Origin: Flavobacteriales bacterium
GTDB lineage: Bacteria; Bacteroidota; Bacteroidia; Flavobacteriales_F; PHOS-HE28
Assembly: GCA_016717305.1 (NCBI GenBank)
Contig: JADKFY010000006.1
Span: 124,001-188,000, forward strand
Length of the DNA stretch: 64,000 nt
Direction: 5' to 3'
The notes below the pieces were generated by a model. It saw only the letters and a program-made list of their open reading frames with translations, had not been told where the DNA came from and made no database searches. Positions 53,920 through 63,857 of the stretch are shown here, one piece after another. Position 1 is the first letter of the stretch, and every line of letters starts with the position of its first letter. Both the position numbers and the translations under genes were made by a program.

Positions 53920-56832
53920 TCACTCCACTGGATAACCGAACATCTCTTCCTTGGTCAACACTTTTACAGGACCGAGCTTCTCCAATATCCCAAGGTCCAT
54001 ACCGCTCTGCTTGCCGATGATCGCGTAGTGGTAGGTGCGGCCCTTCACTTCCTTATCGAAGAACGCCTTCATGTCCTCAATGCTGATCTGCGGGATCTGA
54101 TCATAACTCGTCTTGCGCACGTCGTAGTCTATCCCACGCCGCTGGTTGGCATCCCATGTCCAGAAGATGTTCTCCTTGGTGATCCGTGTGCTTGCGATCA
54201 CCTTCAAGGCGGCCGTTTTTGCCCCTTCGAATTGTTCCCGGGCCATGGGCATGTCGTTCATCAATTTCAGCATGGCATCAACAGCATCAGGCAGTTTATC
54301 GGCTTGGGTGCCTATGAAGCCGCGCACGTAATGGGCATCCTCCTTCTTATTGGGTGTGGTGTAGGCTGCGCCCGCACCGTAGGCCAAAGCTTTCGATTCC
54401 CGGATCTCCTGGAACACGATGCTGCTCAAACCACTTCCGAAGTATTCGTTGAAGAGCGATGCGTAGGGAAGCTGCTGAACATCGAATGCTCCTCCTTTTC
54501 CATAGAACAACATTTCGGCCTGTACCATATCGTGGTCAGCGAAGTACACTTTGTTCTCCGTAGTGGCCAACTCTGGATAGGCCCGTTCCTTCGGCAATTC
54601 CTTCAACGTGACCGGGGTCTTGTGCATCTTCCTGAGTAGTTCGGCAACATTGTCCGCCTCCATCTTGCCGTAGTAGAATACCTTGTGTTTATATCCGGTC
54701 AATCCATGGATACGGTCGATCAGCACCGTGCTGGGCAAAGCCTCCAGTTGGGCTTTGCTCAACACATCGTTGAAGGGGGATACCGGGCCATACTTCGCGT
54801 AGTTCGCGAGTCCTTCGTACAATACCGTGTTCTTGTTCTTCGCTTCGTCCTGTCGGGTTTTCTGTATGTCCGCGATCAGTCCTTTCAACGCTTCGTCATT
54901 CGGCTGCGCATCGGCCAACAATTGCTCCAAAAGTTCGACTCCTCGTTCCAAATTCTTCTCTAGGCCGCTTAGCGTGATGTAGCTCCGGTCATCACCAACG
55001 AACACATCCATGGATAGACCCAGTTTGAAAAACTCTTGCTTGAACGCTGTCGGGCTGAACTTCGACGTGCCCAAGTACCCCAGATACTGGACCGCTATGC
55101 CCAGTTCGCGATCATGGTTGGTGCCCATGTCCAAGATGTAACGCAGGCTGAACAGGTCGTTGCTGGGGTTCTTCACCACGGCCAATGGCACGGCACTATT
55201 CAGTTCGCGTTGTGCGATCGCTGATTTGAAATCAACGAACACCGGGGTCAAGGCCGTGCTCGCTGTCTTCTCCCATTCCGTGCGCCAGGCGCTTTGTCCA
55301 TCGCGCTTGATGTCCAACGCCGTGATCTTCGGTTTCTCCACGTGGTAGAGTTCCTTGCTCTCGCCGGTGCGCTTGAATACGGCGACGTAGTTGTTCGTCA
55401 GGTTCTTCGTTGCGAAATCCATCACCTCTTGTTTGGTGATCTTCGACATGCGATCGAAGATCGCCACCTCATCCGCCCAATTCTTCCTGAGGATAAAGGC
55501 ATCGGTCATTGCTGCCGCGCGCAGGTTGTTGCGTTCATTCCAAAAGCGGATCTGCTGTTGCTTTTGGTCGTTCACCACCGCTTCCATCAACCAATCCGGA
55601 AAGTCGCCTTTCTTCAATGATACCAACTCGCCCATCAGCAGGTCACGGACCTGCTCCAAGGACTGTCCTTCCTTGGCCTCACCGTGCATTACGAGCTGCG
55701 AGTAGTCCGTTGAAACATTGGCATATGCATTGGCATCCAATACCTTCTGGGCTTGGATCAGATCCAGATCGATCAGTCCGGCTTGGCCGTTATTCAATAT
55801 GCCTTCGACCATTTTCAACATCGGTTCCACTCCGGTGCTGAAACCATCGAAACGCCACGCCATGTCCACCCATCCCGCATCGGGACCCAATACTTCACCG
55901 ACGCGCGGCCCGGAGATCGGAACTTCGGGTGTGTATTTGAAAGCAGGCACGTCTTTCCGCTTCCAATCACCGAAGTATTTATCGACCATGGCAATTGTCT
56001 TATCAAAGTCGATGTCCCCTGCTAGGATCACGGCCATGTTGTTGGGCACATACCACGTCTTGAAGAACGCTTGGATCTTCACCATGCTAGGGTTCTTCAA
56101 ATGTTCGCCGGTGCCAATGGTGGTCTGGGTTCCATAAGGGTGCGTGAGGTAGAGCAACTCGTTCAACTTCTGATACGCTTGTCTGCGGTCGTTGTCCTGC
56201 CCACGGTTGAACTCTTCGTACACGGTTTCCAATTCCGTGTGGAACAAGCGCAGGACCGCTTCGCGGAATCGTTCACCTTCCACCATCATCCATTTCTCCA
56301 ATTCGTCGCTCGGCATGTCGTTCACATACACCGTGCGTTCGGTGCTGGTGTACGCATTCGTTCCCTTGGCTCCGATGCCCTTGACCATTTTGTCGTATTC
56401 ATTCGGGACGGCTTGCGCTGCGGCCAATTGGCTCAGGCTGTCGATGCGGTGGTAGATCATATCGCGCATGGAATTGTCCATCGTGCCGCGTCGCTCTTCG
56501 TAGGCATCACTTATCAAGCCCAATAATCGGCTCTCTTCTTCCCAGTTCGCCGTACCAAAATGGCTGGTACCCTTGAACAACATATGCTCCAGGTAGTGTG
56601 CAAGTCCAGTGGCATCAGAAGGATCATTCTTGCTGCCAGCGCGCACGGCTATGTTCGTTTGCACGCGCGGTGCATCGGTGTTGCGACTAAGCCATACTTG
56701 TAGACCATTTTCCAATGTGTAGATGCGCGCTTCCAACGGGTCGCCAGGAACGCTTGTGTAGGTGTACTTCTTCTGCGCAGAAGCGCTTGCTGAAACAACA
56801 AGGAAACCGGCAAATAGGAAAATGGAACGCAT
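53920..56832 (-). CDS. M16 zinc metallopeptidase, two-repeat (pitrilysin-like) form
   Basis: A 970-residue secreted or periplasmic peptidase. A signal peptide (SIFLFAGFLVVSASASAQ) precedes the first M16 unit with the inverted zinc motif HYLEH (residues 79-83) in TGLAHYLEHMLFKG and the third ligand about 76 residues on. A second M16-like half from about residue 520 lacks the motif, as in pitrilysins; it has FGSGLSSIVFQEIRESKALA with the Arg of the conserved R/Y pair. Such enzymes degrade peptides inside a closed chamber. The ATG at 56832 starts the signal peptide; a longer frame upstream runs across the miaE region. Confidence 0.93.
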   Translation of the reverse strand: MRSIFLFAGFLVVSASASAQKKYTYTSVPGDPLEARIYTLENGLQVWLSRNTDAPRVQTNIAVRAGSKNDPSDATGLAHYLEHMLFKGTSHFGTANWEEESRLLGLISDAYEERRGTMDNSMRDMIYHRIDSLSQLAAAQAVPNEYDKMVKGIGAKGTNAYTSTERTVYVNDMPSDELEKWMMVEGERFREAVLRLFHTELETVYEEFNRGQDNDRRQAYQKLNELLYLTHPYGTQTTIGTGEHLKNPSMVKIQAFFKTWYVPNNMAVILAGDIDFDKTIAMVDKYFGDWKRKDVPAFKYTPEVPISGPRVGEVLGPDAGWVDMAWRFDGFSTGVEPMLKMVEGILNNGQAGLIDLDLIQAQKVLDANAYANVSTDYSQLVMHGEAKEGQSLEQVRDLLMGELVSLKKGDFPDWLMEAVVNDQKQQQIRFWNERNNLRAAAMTDAFILRKNWADEVAIFDRMSKITKQEVMDFATKNLTNNYVAVFKRTGESKELYHVEKPKITALDIKRDGQSAWRTEWEKTASTALTPVFVDFKSAIAQRELNSAVPLAVVKNPSNDLFSLRYILDMGTNHDRELGIAVQYLGYLGTSKFSPTAFKQEFFKLGLSMDVFVGDDRSYITLSGLEKNLERGVELLEQLLADAQPNDEALKGLIADIQKTRQDEAKNKNTVLYEGLANYAKYGPVSPFNDVLSKAQLEALPSTVLIDRIHGLTGYKHKVFYYGKMEADNVAELLRKMHKTPVTLKELPKERAYPELATTENKVYFADHDMVQAEMLFYGKGGAFDVQQLPYASLFNEYFGSGLSSIVFQEIRESKALAYGAGAAYTTPNKKEDAHYVRGFIGTQADKLPDAVDAMLKLMNDMPMAREQFEGAKTAALKVIASTRITKENIFWTWDANQRRGIDYDVRKTSYDQIPQISIEDMKAFFDKEVKGRTYHYAIIGKQSGMDLGILEKLGPVKVLTKEEMFGYPVE

Positions 56833-56915
56833 GGGGTTTGGGATCTGGGTCGGGGTTTGTGCCCGGAATGACGTGGTGAAGTTGCTGAAAAAGGTTGAAC
56901 GACCGTCACATAAGA

Positions 56916-57497
56916 TCACCCATGCATGGTAGGGGCGGTGCCGTAGCGCTGTACAACTTCCGCTTCGTAGGCCAGGAATTGCTTCCAACGCGCATCCACA
57001 TCCACCTTGTCGCCGAACTGGCGCGCGTACCCGATGAACGTGGTATAGTGCCCCGCCTCGCTCACCATAAGCTCGTGGTAGAACGTGCGCAGCTCCGGAT
57101 CCTCCACTTCTTCCGTGAGCAGTTTGAAACGCTCACAGCTGCGCGCCTCGATCATGGCACTGAACAAGAGCCTATCCACCAAACGCTCTTCGCGGTTGCC
57201 ATCCTTGCGTAGGAACTGAAAGAGTTCGTTGACGTAATTGTCCTTTCGTTCCGGTCCCAACTTCCAGCCACGTGCATGGATCTTTTCCACCACTTGACCA
57301 AAATGCTCCAACTCTTCCTGTGCGATCCGCGTAAGCGCCGTTACCAAGTTGCTGTGCTCTGGATAGCGCACGATCATGCTCATTGCGTTGCTCGCTGCTT
57401 TCTGTTCACACCACGCATGGTCCGTGAGCAGTTCGGCCATATCTTGGCGAATGAGTTCCGCCCAGCGGCGGTCGGTAGGGAGCTGGAGGCCTAACAT
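56916..57497 (-). CDS. miaE: tRNA-(ms2io6A)-hydroxylase
   Basis: A 193-residue di-iron hydroxylase of the MiaE family, which hydroxylates the isopentenyl chain of ms2i6A37 in tRNA. The ferritin-like four-helix bundle shows its iron ligands: an early LLTDHAWCEQKAA segment, QEELEHFGQVVEKI (ExxH) around residue 75, and the second ligand set in FSAMIEARSCERF and LMVSEAGHYTTF. The length fits. The ATG at 57497 is the first family-like start. It lies 83 bases from the M16 gene and is preceded by no clear promoter. Confidence 0.9.
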   Translation of the reverse strand: MLGLQLPTDRRWAELIRQDMAELLTDHAWCEQKAASNAMSMIVRYPEHSNLVTALTRIAQEELEHFGQVVEKIHARGWKLGPERKDNYVNELFQFLRKDGNREERLVDRLLFSAMIEARSCERFKLLTEEVEDPELRTFYHELMVSEAGHYTTFIGYARQFGDKVDVDARWKQFLAYEAEVVQRYGTAPTMHG

Positions 57498-57653
57498 GAC
57501 AACGATCTTTGGAATGAAGGCACAAAGATCGCCTGATATGCGGATGTCGAAATTCAACCTGAACAAATGCGTGTTTTTGTTCGGTTCCAGCATCGAACCC
57601 TTCGCTTCGGATAAAGCACCACTATCGTCCTCCTAAACTCGGCCGTTCAAAAA

Positions 57654-57684
57654 CGAAAAAGCCCCCGGATCACTCCGAGGGCTT
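57654..57684 (-). terminator. Rho-independent terminator of katG
   Basis: An 11-bp stem (AAGCCCTCGGA with TCCGGGGGCTT on the minus strand, one G-U pair) with loop GTGA is followed by TTTTTC. It begins 25 bases after the katG stop. This is a textbook intrinsic terminator. Confidence 0.9.
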
Positions 57685-57708
57685 CTCTTTTAGTTATGTT
57701 CTACTTGA

Positions 57709-59958
57709 TCACTTCACATCAAAGCGGTCCAAGTCCATCACCTTGCTCCAGACGGCTACGAAGTCCTTTACAAAGCGCTTTTCTTCACCCTTGCTGGCGT
57801 ACACCTCGGCGATGGCGCGTAGTTCAGAGTTGGATCCGAAGATGAGGTCCACGCGGGTGCCTGTCCATTTACGTTGGCCCGTTTTGCGATCGGTACCTTC
57901 GAAGAGATCATCGGCTTCTGAAGTGGATTTCCACGTGGTGCCCATGTCGAGCAAGTTCACGAAAAAGTCATTCGTAAGGTAACCCGGACGCGATGTGAAA
58001 ACACCGTGTGTAGATCCACCAGTGTTCGTACCCAACACGCGCATGCCACCGAGCAGAACGGTCAATTCGGGCGCGGTCAATGTCAACAGTTGTGCGCGAT
58101 CGATCAGCATTTCCTCTGCCGACGTTTTGCGACGTGACTTCAGGTAGTTGCGGAACCCGTCTGCCCTTGGCTCCAGCACTGCGAAAGCTTCCACGTCCGT
58201 TTGTTCTTGGGTTGAATCTCCACGACCTGGTGTGAATGGAACCGCTACGGCGTTGCCAGCGTTTCGAGCTGCTTGCTCCACACCTGCACAGCCACCCAAC
58301 ACGATCATGTCGGCCATTGAAACTTGCTTTCCACCAGCGTTAGCATTGTTGAATTCCGTGCGGATATTCTCCAGTGTGCGCAACACAGTTGCAACTTGGG
58401 CCGGGTTGTTCACTTCCCAATCCTTTTGTGGGGATAGCCGAAGTCGCCCACCATTAGCTCCACCACGTTTGTCCGAACCACGGAAGGTGGAAGCCGATGC
58501 CCACGCCGTTGAAACAAGTTGCGATACGGTAAGGCCAGATGCGAGGATCTTGCCTTTAAGATCGGCAACGTCAGCGCCATCGATCAGCCTGTGTGTTACC
58601 GCTGGGATCGGATCCTGCCAGATCAGTTCCTCCTTGGGTACTTCTGGACCGAGGTAGCGCGTGATCGGACCCATGTCCCGATGGGTAAGCTTGAACCAAG
58701 CCCGTGCAAATGCATCTTCGAATTCTGCGGGGTTCTCGTGGAAGCGTTGAGAGATCTTCGCGAAGTCCGGATCCATCTTCATGGCCATATCCGCGGTGCT
58801 CATCATAGGTGCATGCCGCTTGCTGCGATCGTGCGCGTCAGGCACAGTGCCTTGCGCTTCGGGGTTCGTGGGCGTCCATTGCTGTGCACCGGCAGGGCTC
58901 TTTGTCAACTCCCAATCATAGCCCAACAGGATCTTGAAATAATCGTGGTCCCACTTGGCAGGGTTGGTTGTCCAAGCACCTTCAAGACCGCTGGAAATGG
59001 TATCCACTCCCACCCCACTGTTGAAACTGTTCTTCCAGCCAAGACCTTGTTCCGCGATACCAGCGCCAGCGGGTTCACGTGCCACGTATTTACCAGGATC
59101 GGCCGCACCATGTGCCTTTCCGAAGGTGTGCCCGCCGGCGGTCAACGCTACGGTCTCTTCATCGTTCATGGCCATACGACCAAATGTCTCGCGGATGTCC
59201 CGTGCCGACTTCAGTGGATCCGGATTGCCATTGGGACCTTCCGGATTCACATAGATCAAACCCATTTGAACGGCAGCCAGTGGATCTTCCAATTCTCGAT
59301 CTCCGCTGTAGCGTTTGTCACCCAACCACTCGGTCTCTGCGCCCCAATAGACGTCTTCCGCAGGTTCCCACACATCGGCACGGCCACCAGCAAATCCGAA
59401 GGTCTTGAAGCCCATGGATTCGAGTGCCACGTTGCCTGTGAGGATCATGAGATCGGCCCATGAAAGCTTCTTGCCGTACTTCTGTTTGATCGGCCAAAGC
59501 AGCAAACGCGCCTTGTCCAAGTTCACGTTGTCCGGCCAACTGTTCAAAGGAGCAAAGCGCTGCGTGCCGAATCCTGCACCACCACGACCGTCGTGTATGC
59601 GATAGGTACCTGCGCTATGCCATGCCATCCGAATGAAGAGCGGACCGTAATGGCCATAATCCGCAGGCCACCATGGTTGCGACTTGGTCATGAGCTTGGT
59701 AAGGTCCTTCTTCACCTGGGCCAAATTCAGTTTCTTGAATTCCTTCGCGTAGTTGAAGCCCTTGCCCATGGGATCAGAGAGCGAAGAGTTCTGGCGAAGG
59801 ATGTTCAAATTCAATTGGTTCGGCCACCAATCGCGGTTCGAAGTTCCCCCACCCGCGCTTTTGTGCATGGTGCCGCTCATGAACGGGCACTTTGCTCCTT
59901 CACCATTCACCTCAGCCAGCTGGGCGTGTTCTCCGTTGTGTGTTGTTGTGTTGTCCAT
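57709..59958 (-). CDS. katG: Bifunctional catalase-peroxidase
   Basis: A 749-residue haem enzyme that destroys hydrogen peroxide by catalase and peroxidase action. The distal pocket Arg110, Trp113 and His114 lie in FIRMAWHSAGTYR; Tyr of MGLIYVNPEG and Met of FGRMAMNDEE complete the Met-Tyr-Trp adduct needed for catalase activity; the proximal haem His is in LTAGGHTFGKAHGA. The C-terminal half is the inactive repeat. All key residues are present and the length is typical. The ATG at 59958 (MDNTTTHNGEH) is preferred to a TTG at 59985. Promoter at 60064-60095, so it is an independent unit. Confidence 0.97.
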   Translation of the reverse strand: MDNTTTHNGEHAQLAEVNGEGAKCPFMSGTMHKSAGGGTSNRDWWPNQLNLNILRQNSSLSDPMGKGFNYAKEFKKLNLAQVKKDLTKLMTKSQPWWPADYGHYGPLFIRMAWHSAGTYRIHDGRGGAGFGTQRFAPLNSWPDNVNLDKARLLLWPIKQKYGKKLSWADLMILTGNVALESMGFKTFGFAGGRADVWEPAEDVYWGAETEWLGDKRYSGDRELEDPLAAVQMGLIYVNPEGPNGNPDPLKSARDIRETFGRMAMNDEETVALTAGGHTFGKAHGAADPGKYVAREPAGAGIAEQGLGWKNSFNSGVGVDTISSGLEGAWTTNPAKWDHDYFKILLGYDWELTKSPAGAQQWTPTNPEAQGTVPDAHDRSKRHAPMMSTADMAMKMDPDFAKISQRFHENPAEFEDAFARAWFKLTHRDMGPITRYLGPEVPKEELIWQDPIPAVTHRLIDGADVADLKGKILASGLTVSQLVSTAWASASTFRGSDKRGGANGGRLRLSPQKDWEVNNPAQVATVLRTLENIRTEFNNANAGGKQVSMADMIVLGGCAGVEQAARNAGNAVAVPFTPGRGDSTQEQTDVEAFAVLEPRADGFRNYLKSRRKTSAEEMLIDRAQLLTLTAPELTVLLGGMRVLGTNTGGSTHGVFTSRPGYLTNDFFVNLLDMGTTWKSTSEADDLFEGTDRKTGQRKWTGTRVDLIFGSNSELRAIAEVYASKGEEKRFVKDFVAVWSKVMDLDRFDVK

Positions 59959-60063
59959 TGTATCGTGTGATTTTTGTTCTTTCAACCGGACCGCAGTCCA
60001 AAAAGTGCTTCTTCTTCCCGACCCTTTCTACTGTTGGGATACTTCGGGTTTGAACGCGAGCCG

Positions 60064-60095
60064 CGAAGGTACCCGTGCTGGACATAGGGACCAAA
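60064..60095 (-). promoter_or_regulatory. Promoter of katG
   Basis: On the minus strand TTTG (60095-60092), 20 bases and TACCTTCG (60071-60064) give a near-perfect Bacteroidota promoter. The RNA start should be near 60057, leaving a leader of about 100 bases before the ATG. No clear OxyR or PerR palindrome was seen. The rest of the spacer up to 60254 shows no other feature. Confidence 0.8.
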
Positions 60096-60254
60096 TGGAA
60101 GGGATCGTTCCAGATCCCCTCAACATTTATTAAGACTTGATGGAGAGCAGAGGGTACCAATGCATGTTTGCCTTAGGGGCTCTATGCAATGCCCACCCGT
60201 GGTACTCACTTGACCTTAGCTCCCCGAAATAGGGTTGTGGTCCGTATCAACCTC

Positions 60255-62477
60255 TTACTCATCCGCCGGTGGGATCCAATCCGGTTCGGCGGGTGCATCA
60301 GGTACTTCCGGGATGTTCACATCGAAGAAGCCCGGCGGGTATGGCTTGTTCACTTCAACCTTTGTGAGCGTACTAATGACACGGCCGTCAGGTCCGCCTT
60401 TTTCGCTAAGCGAGTGGGGCATCTGCACGCCGTTCACCGAGCGCCAATCCAGAAAGTCGGTTGTAACGGCATAGGAGCGGCCGTAGATCAGCTTATCCTC
60501 CACACGGCGGACCTTCATGCCAGTCTCGGCATCGAAGTATACCGAGAAGGCAATACCGCCCATGTCCACCAAATAAAGTTTGAAGACCTTTTTACCGTTC
60601 AGCATCGTTGACCCCGGTAATAGGCGGCGGTCCATGAGCTTGTCGTAAGCGATCTCGGGTACTGGAAGTGTGTTCGACTTGATGGCCTCCAACGCGGCAT
60701 CGGTCAATTCACCACCGCCTTCTGGGGTGATGATCTGGGCGCGTTTGCCGTCGTAGATAATTGTCTCCAGGGATGCCGCTCCTTTCTTCAACTCCGTACG
60801 GTACTGCTCAGGGCCTATCCATTCGGTGCGTGTCAATTCATTCGCTGGGTCGCCGATGGTCCACACTAACTTCAACTGTCGAATGGAAGCGATCGGGTCG
60901 CGCCCGCCGATGGCGTGGATGTAGCTTTCGATGACTTGCTCAGGCACTCTGTCCTCCACTTTCTCAAGTTCCTCCATCCAACGTCCACCGTCCACATCCA
61001 ATTGGATGACCGGCGTGTTGTTCTGCTTACTGAACGGGGCCAAGAGGTCCATGGTCTCGTCCTTGTCCCCAACCACCAGGATCACAGCCTGGTCAGGGTG
61101 AAGGAAGGCAAGTGCCGCATCTTGTACTTGCTCTGCCGTTACACTTTCCAACCGCTTCAAATACGTGGTGTAGTAATCAGCAGGCATGTCATTGAGCTCC
61201 GTATTCAATGCAAAGCGGGCTACAGTCCGTGGGTCTTCCAAACTGCGACCGAAGCTGCCCATCATGTACTGCTTGGCCAGGTCCAACTCCTCAGCGGTAA
61301 CGGGTTCATTTCGCATTTGCTCCAGTTCATTGATGATCTCCTGAACTGCACTGTCCGTAACAGCAGTGCGAACGCTAACGGAAACCGTAAGGCTGCTGTT
61401 GTAACGGTCCACATCCAACGTCGAATAGGCACCATAAGTGAACGCCCGTTTCTCCCGCAGGTTTTGCATCAACCTCGCGTTGAAGACCCCACCGCCCAGG
61501 ATCGTGTTCATCACTTGGGCTTGCTGACCGCGGATGTCCTTGGGCAACAGATTGAGCGGAAAGGCCACCCGGATCACCGATTGTGCTGCACCCGGACGAT
61601 CCACTAGAAACACACGGCGCACACCTACCGGAATGGATGGTTTGTCCAACAGGTACAAGGGTCCGATCCCATCAACGGACTTGATGCCGTTCTCATCCAC
61701 GGAAACGGGCACTGCAGCCGGTTTCCATTTGCCGAACAGGTCCTTCGCAACATCCTTCGCTTCTTTCTCCGTAATGTCGCCGACGAAGACCAAGTAACCT
61801 TTCTCCGGCCGCAGGAAGTAATTGTGGTAGGCCTGCATGCTCTTGGTGGAAACCTCGGCCAAGCTCTTGATCGTAGTCACTTCACCATATGGATGCGTAC
61901 TTCCGAAGGTAACGGATCGCCCTACCACTTCCCCTATGGCATCCGGATCTTCCTGCCGCTGTTGCACACCTGAGATGGATAGTTTCCGCATACGCTCCAG
62001 TTCTTCTTTCGGAAAGATCGGATTGATCACGACATCCTGCATCAGGTCCAACAAAGGCGTCAGGTGTTTCTTCAAAACACTTCCGTAAACGCCACTATTG
62101 CTCGCTTGAAAGGTGGCACCGATCGCATCCACGGCCAGGTCGATCTGCGCTTTTGTGCGCGTGGTCGTTCCCGCCAACATCATGTCACCGATCATGTCGA
62201 TGTACCCGGCTTTTTCACGTTGCGCGATCGGAGGCACATCGAAACGCAATTGCACGCTCACCAACGGGAGTTTATGGTCTTCCACGACGATCACCTTCAT
62301 GCCATTCGACAATTCGGTGGTGCTGTGTGCCCCGAGGTTCACAATGGGTGCAGGTCCAGGCTCGGGTGGTCGGCTGCGATCGATCTGTGCGTTCATGGTT
62401 GCCGGTAACAGCAGGCATCCTATTGCGCAAGTGGCCAAAATGGTCCTTGTGCCGGTTGAAGGGTTGCTGCGGATCAT
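60255..62477 (-). CDS. M16 family protein lacking the zinc motif, with an extra C-terminal domain
   Basis: A 740-residue protein with a signal peptide ending near TMNAQ. Residues 55-490 form an M16 fold, but the place of HxxEH holds GYIDMIGDMM, so it cannot bind catalytic zinc. It has the R/Y-type ARLMQNLREKRAFTYGAYS of the partner subunit. From about residue 530 to the end lies a beta-rich domain (LVWTIGDPANELTRTEWIGP, VFKLYLVDMGGIAFSVYFDA, GMKVRRVED) resembling lipoprotein-carrier LolA/outer-membrane lipoprotein-sorting folds. The ATG overlaps the stop of the active M16 gene (62474-62477), so the two probably form a heterodimer. Confidence 0.87.
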   Translation of the reverse strand: MIRSNPSTGTRTILATCAIGCLLLPATMNAQIDRSRPPEPGPAPIVNLGAHSTTELSNGMKVIVVEDHKLPLVSVQLRFDVPPIAQREKAGYIDMIGDMMLAGTTTRTKAQIDLAVDAIGATFQASNSGVYGSVLKKHLTPLLDLMQDVVINPIFPKEELERMRKLSISGVQQRQEDPDAIGEVVGRSVTFGSTHPYGEVTTIKSLAEVSTKSMQAYHNYFLRPEKGYLVFVGDITEKEAKDVAKDLFGKWKPAAVPVSVDENGIKSVDGIGPLYLLDKPSIPVGVRRVFLVDRPGAAQSVIRVAFPLNLLPKDIRGQQAQVMNTILGGGVFNARLMQNLREKRAFTYGAYSTLDVDRYNSSLTVSVSVRTAVTDSAVQEIINELEQMRNEPVTAEELDLAKQYMMGSFGRSLEDPRTVARFALNTELNDMPADYYTTYLKRLESVTAEQVQDAALAFLHPDQAVILVVGDKDETMDLLAPFSKQNNTPVIQLDVDGGRWMEELEKVEDRVPEQVIESYIHAIGGRDPIASIRQLKLVWTIGDPANELTRTEWIGPEQYRTELKKGAASLETIIYDGKRAQIITPEGGGELTDAALEAIKSNTLPVPEIAYDKLMDRRLLPGSTMLNGKKVFKLYLVDMGGIAFSVYFDAETGMKVRRVEDKLIYGRSYAVTTDFLDWRSVNGVQMPHSLSEKGGPDGRVISTLTKVEVNKPYPPGFFDVNIPEVPDAPAEPDWIPPADE

Positions 62478-63796
62478 GGGTTATGGGGTGGAATGGGCAG
62501 GTAGTAGAGCACCACGCGGTTCTCAGCCACGAAATATTTCGCGGCGGCGCGCTGCAGGTCTTCACTTGTCAAGGAAAGGTATCGATCGATCTCGGTGTTC
62601 ACCAGGTCCGTGCTCCCGAGCAGTACGTGTGCGGTTGCGAGGTTGCCCGCGATGCCAGCGATACGGCTGTTGTTGGAGATGGCTTCGGTCTCCAGCTGCG
62701 TTTTCAATTTATTCAGTTCCTCCGCAGCGATGGGCCGCTTCGTCAATTCGTCTATCTCGGCCTGCATGGCAGCTTCCAAGATTTTTGGGTCCACACCACC
62801 ATTCGCCACGGCGAACATGATGGACAAACCGGGGTGTTCGAACGGGAAGCTGAAAGCACCGACATAAACCGCCAATTGTTTTTCATCCTTCACGGACATG
62901 TTCATCCGTGCGGAGTTTCCGCCGGTCAGCAACTGGTTCAGTAATTCCACGGCATAGAAGTCGGGAGTTCCGTTCGCAGGAATACGGTATCCCATCACCA
63001 CTGCAGGAAGTTGGATCCGGTCGAAGATCGTATCCCGAACCTCGCCACCCAAAGGTGGTTCCACTATCGTGGGTTGAACAACTTCCGCGCCTTTTGGGAT
63101 ATCACCGAAATACTTGCCCACAAGCTCCTTCGCTTTGATCACATCCAGATCACCCGCTACCACCAACGCAGCGTTGTTGGGCACGTAGAACTTCTTGTAG
63201 AACGCCTTGTAATCCGCCTCCGTGGCGGCATTCAGGTCTTCCATGAAACCGATCGTGGGCCACGAGTACGGGTGGTCCTTGAACGCCCGCTTCAGCACTT
63301 CCATGGTCAATGTTCCATACGGTTGGTTCTCATAACGTTGACGGCGTTCCTCCTTCACCACTTCACGCTGCGTATCAACGCCTACTTGGTCAACTCTGGC
63401 GTGCAACATGCGTTCGCTCTCCAACCAAAGGCCCAATTCCAATTGATTGCTGGGCAACACCTCATAGTAATAGGTCCTATCGCCACTGGTATTCGCGTTG
63501 AGCACTCCGCCTGCGCGCTCTACCAATTTGCTGAACTCGCCACGTGCAATGTTCTCAGACCCTTCAAAGAGCAAGTGTTCGAAGAAGTGTGCAAACCCGC
63601 GCCGGGTGGGATCCTCGTTCTTGCTTCCGACGTGGTACATCACGCTAACGGCAACAATGGGTGTGGCATGGTCCTCGTGCAGGATCACATGCAGCCCATT
63701 GGGTAGGTCGAACTCGGTGAATGCGATCGCACGTTTCTGTGCGCTAGTGGGTGCTGCAAGCATGGCGGCGGCGAAAAGGGGGATCGTTCTGTTCAT
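62474..63796 (-). CDS. M16 zinc metallopeptidase, catalytic subunit
   Basis: A 440-residue secreted or periplasmic peptidase. The signal peptide (NRTIPLFAAAMLAAPTSAQ) is followed by the zinc site HFFEH (residues 70-74) in RGFAHFFEHLLFEGS and the distal Glu in VVKEERRQRYENQPYG near 149. The second half supplies the inactive repeat. It overlaps the zinc-free M16 gene by four bases, the arrangement of alpha/beta M16 pairs. The ATG at 63796 starts the signal peptide. A -7-like element lies at 63858-63865. Confidence 0.93.
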   Translation of the reverse strand: MNRTIPLFAAAMLAAPTSAQKRAIAFTEFDLPNGLHVILHEDHATPIVAVSVMYHVGSKNEDPTRRGFAHFFEHLLFEGSENIARGEFSKLVERAGGVLNANTSGDRTYYYEVLPSNQLELGLWLESERMLHARVDQVGVDTQREVVKEERRQRYENQPYGTLTMEVLKRAFKDHPYSWPTIGFMEDLNAATEADYKAFYKKFYVPNNAALVVAGDLDVIKAKELVGKYFGDIPKGAEVVQPTIVEPPLGGEVRDTIFDRIQLPAVVMGYRIPANGTPDFYAVELLNQLLTGGNSARMNMSVKDEKQLAVYVGAFSFPFEHPGLSIMFAVANGGVDPKILEAAMQAEIDELTKRPIAAEELNKLKTQLETEAISNNSRIAGIAGNLATAHVLLGSTDLVNTEIDRYLSLTSEDLQRAAAKYFVAENRVVLYYLPIPPHNP

Positions 63797-63857
63797 GCGC
63801 GGGATGGGTTTCCGGCTTGACCCCGCAGCCCGCAGGTTGCGGAATTGCGGGAGCGGG

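Noticed and set aside
59986..60254. OxyR/PerR-type operator before katG
   Set aside because: I found no convincing dyad in the spacer; only the promoter can be supported.
62113..62944. 235- and 263-codon plus-strand frames over the M16 genes
   Set aside because: Both are shadows of the M16 pair and overlap each other in different frames.
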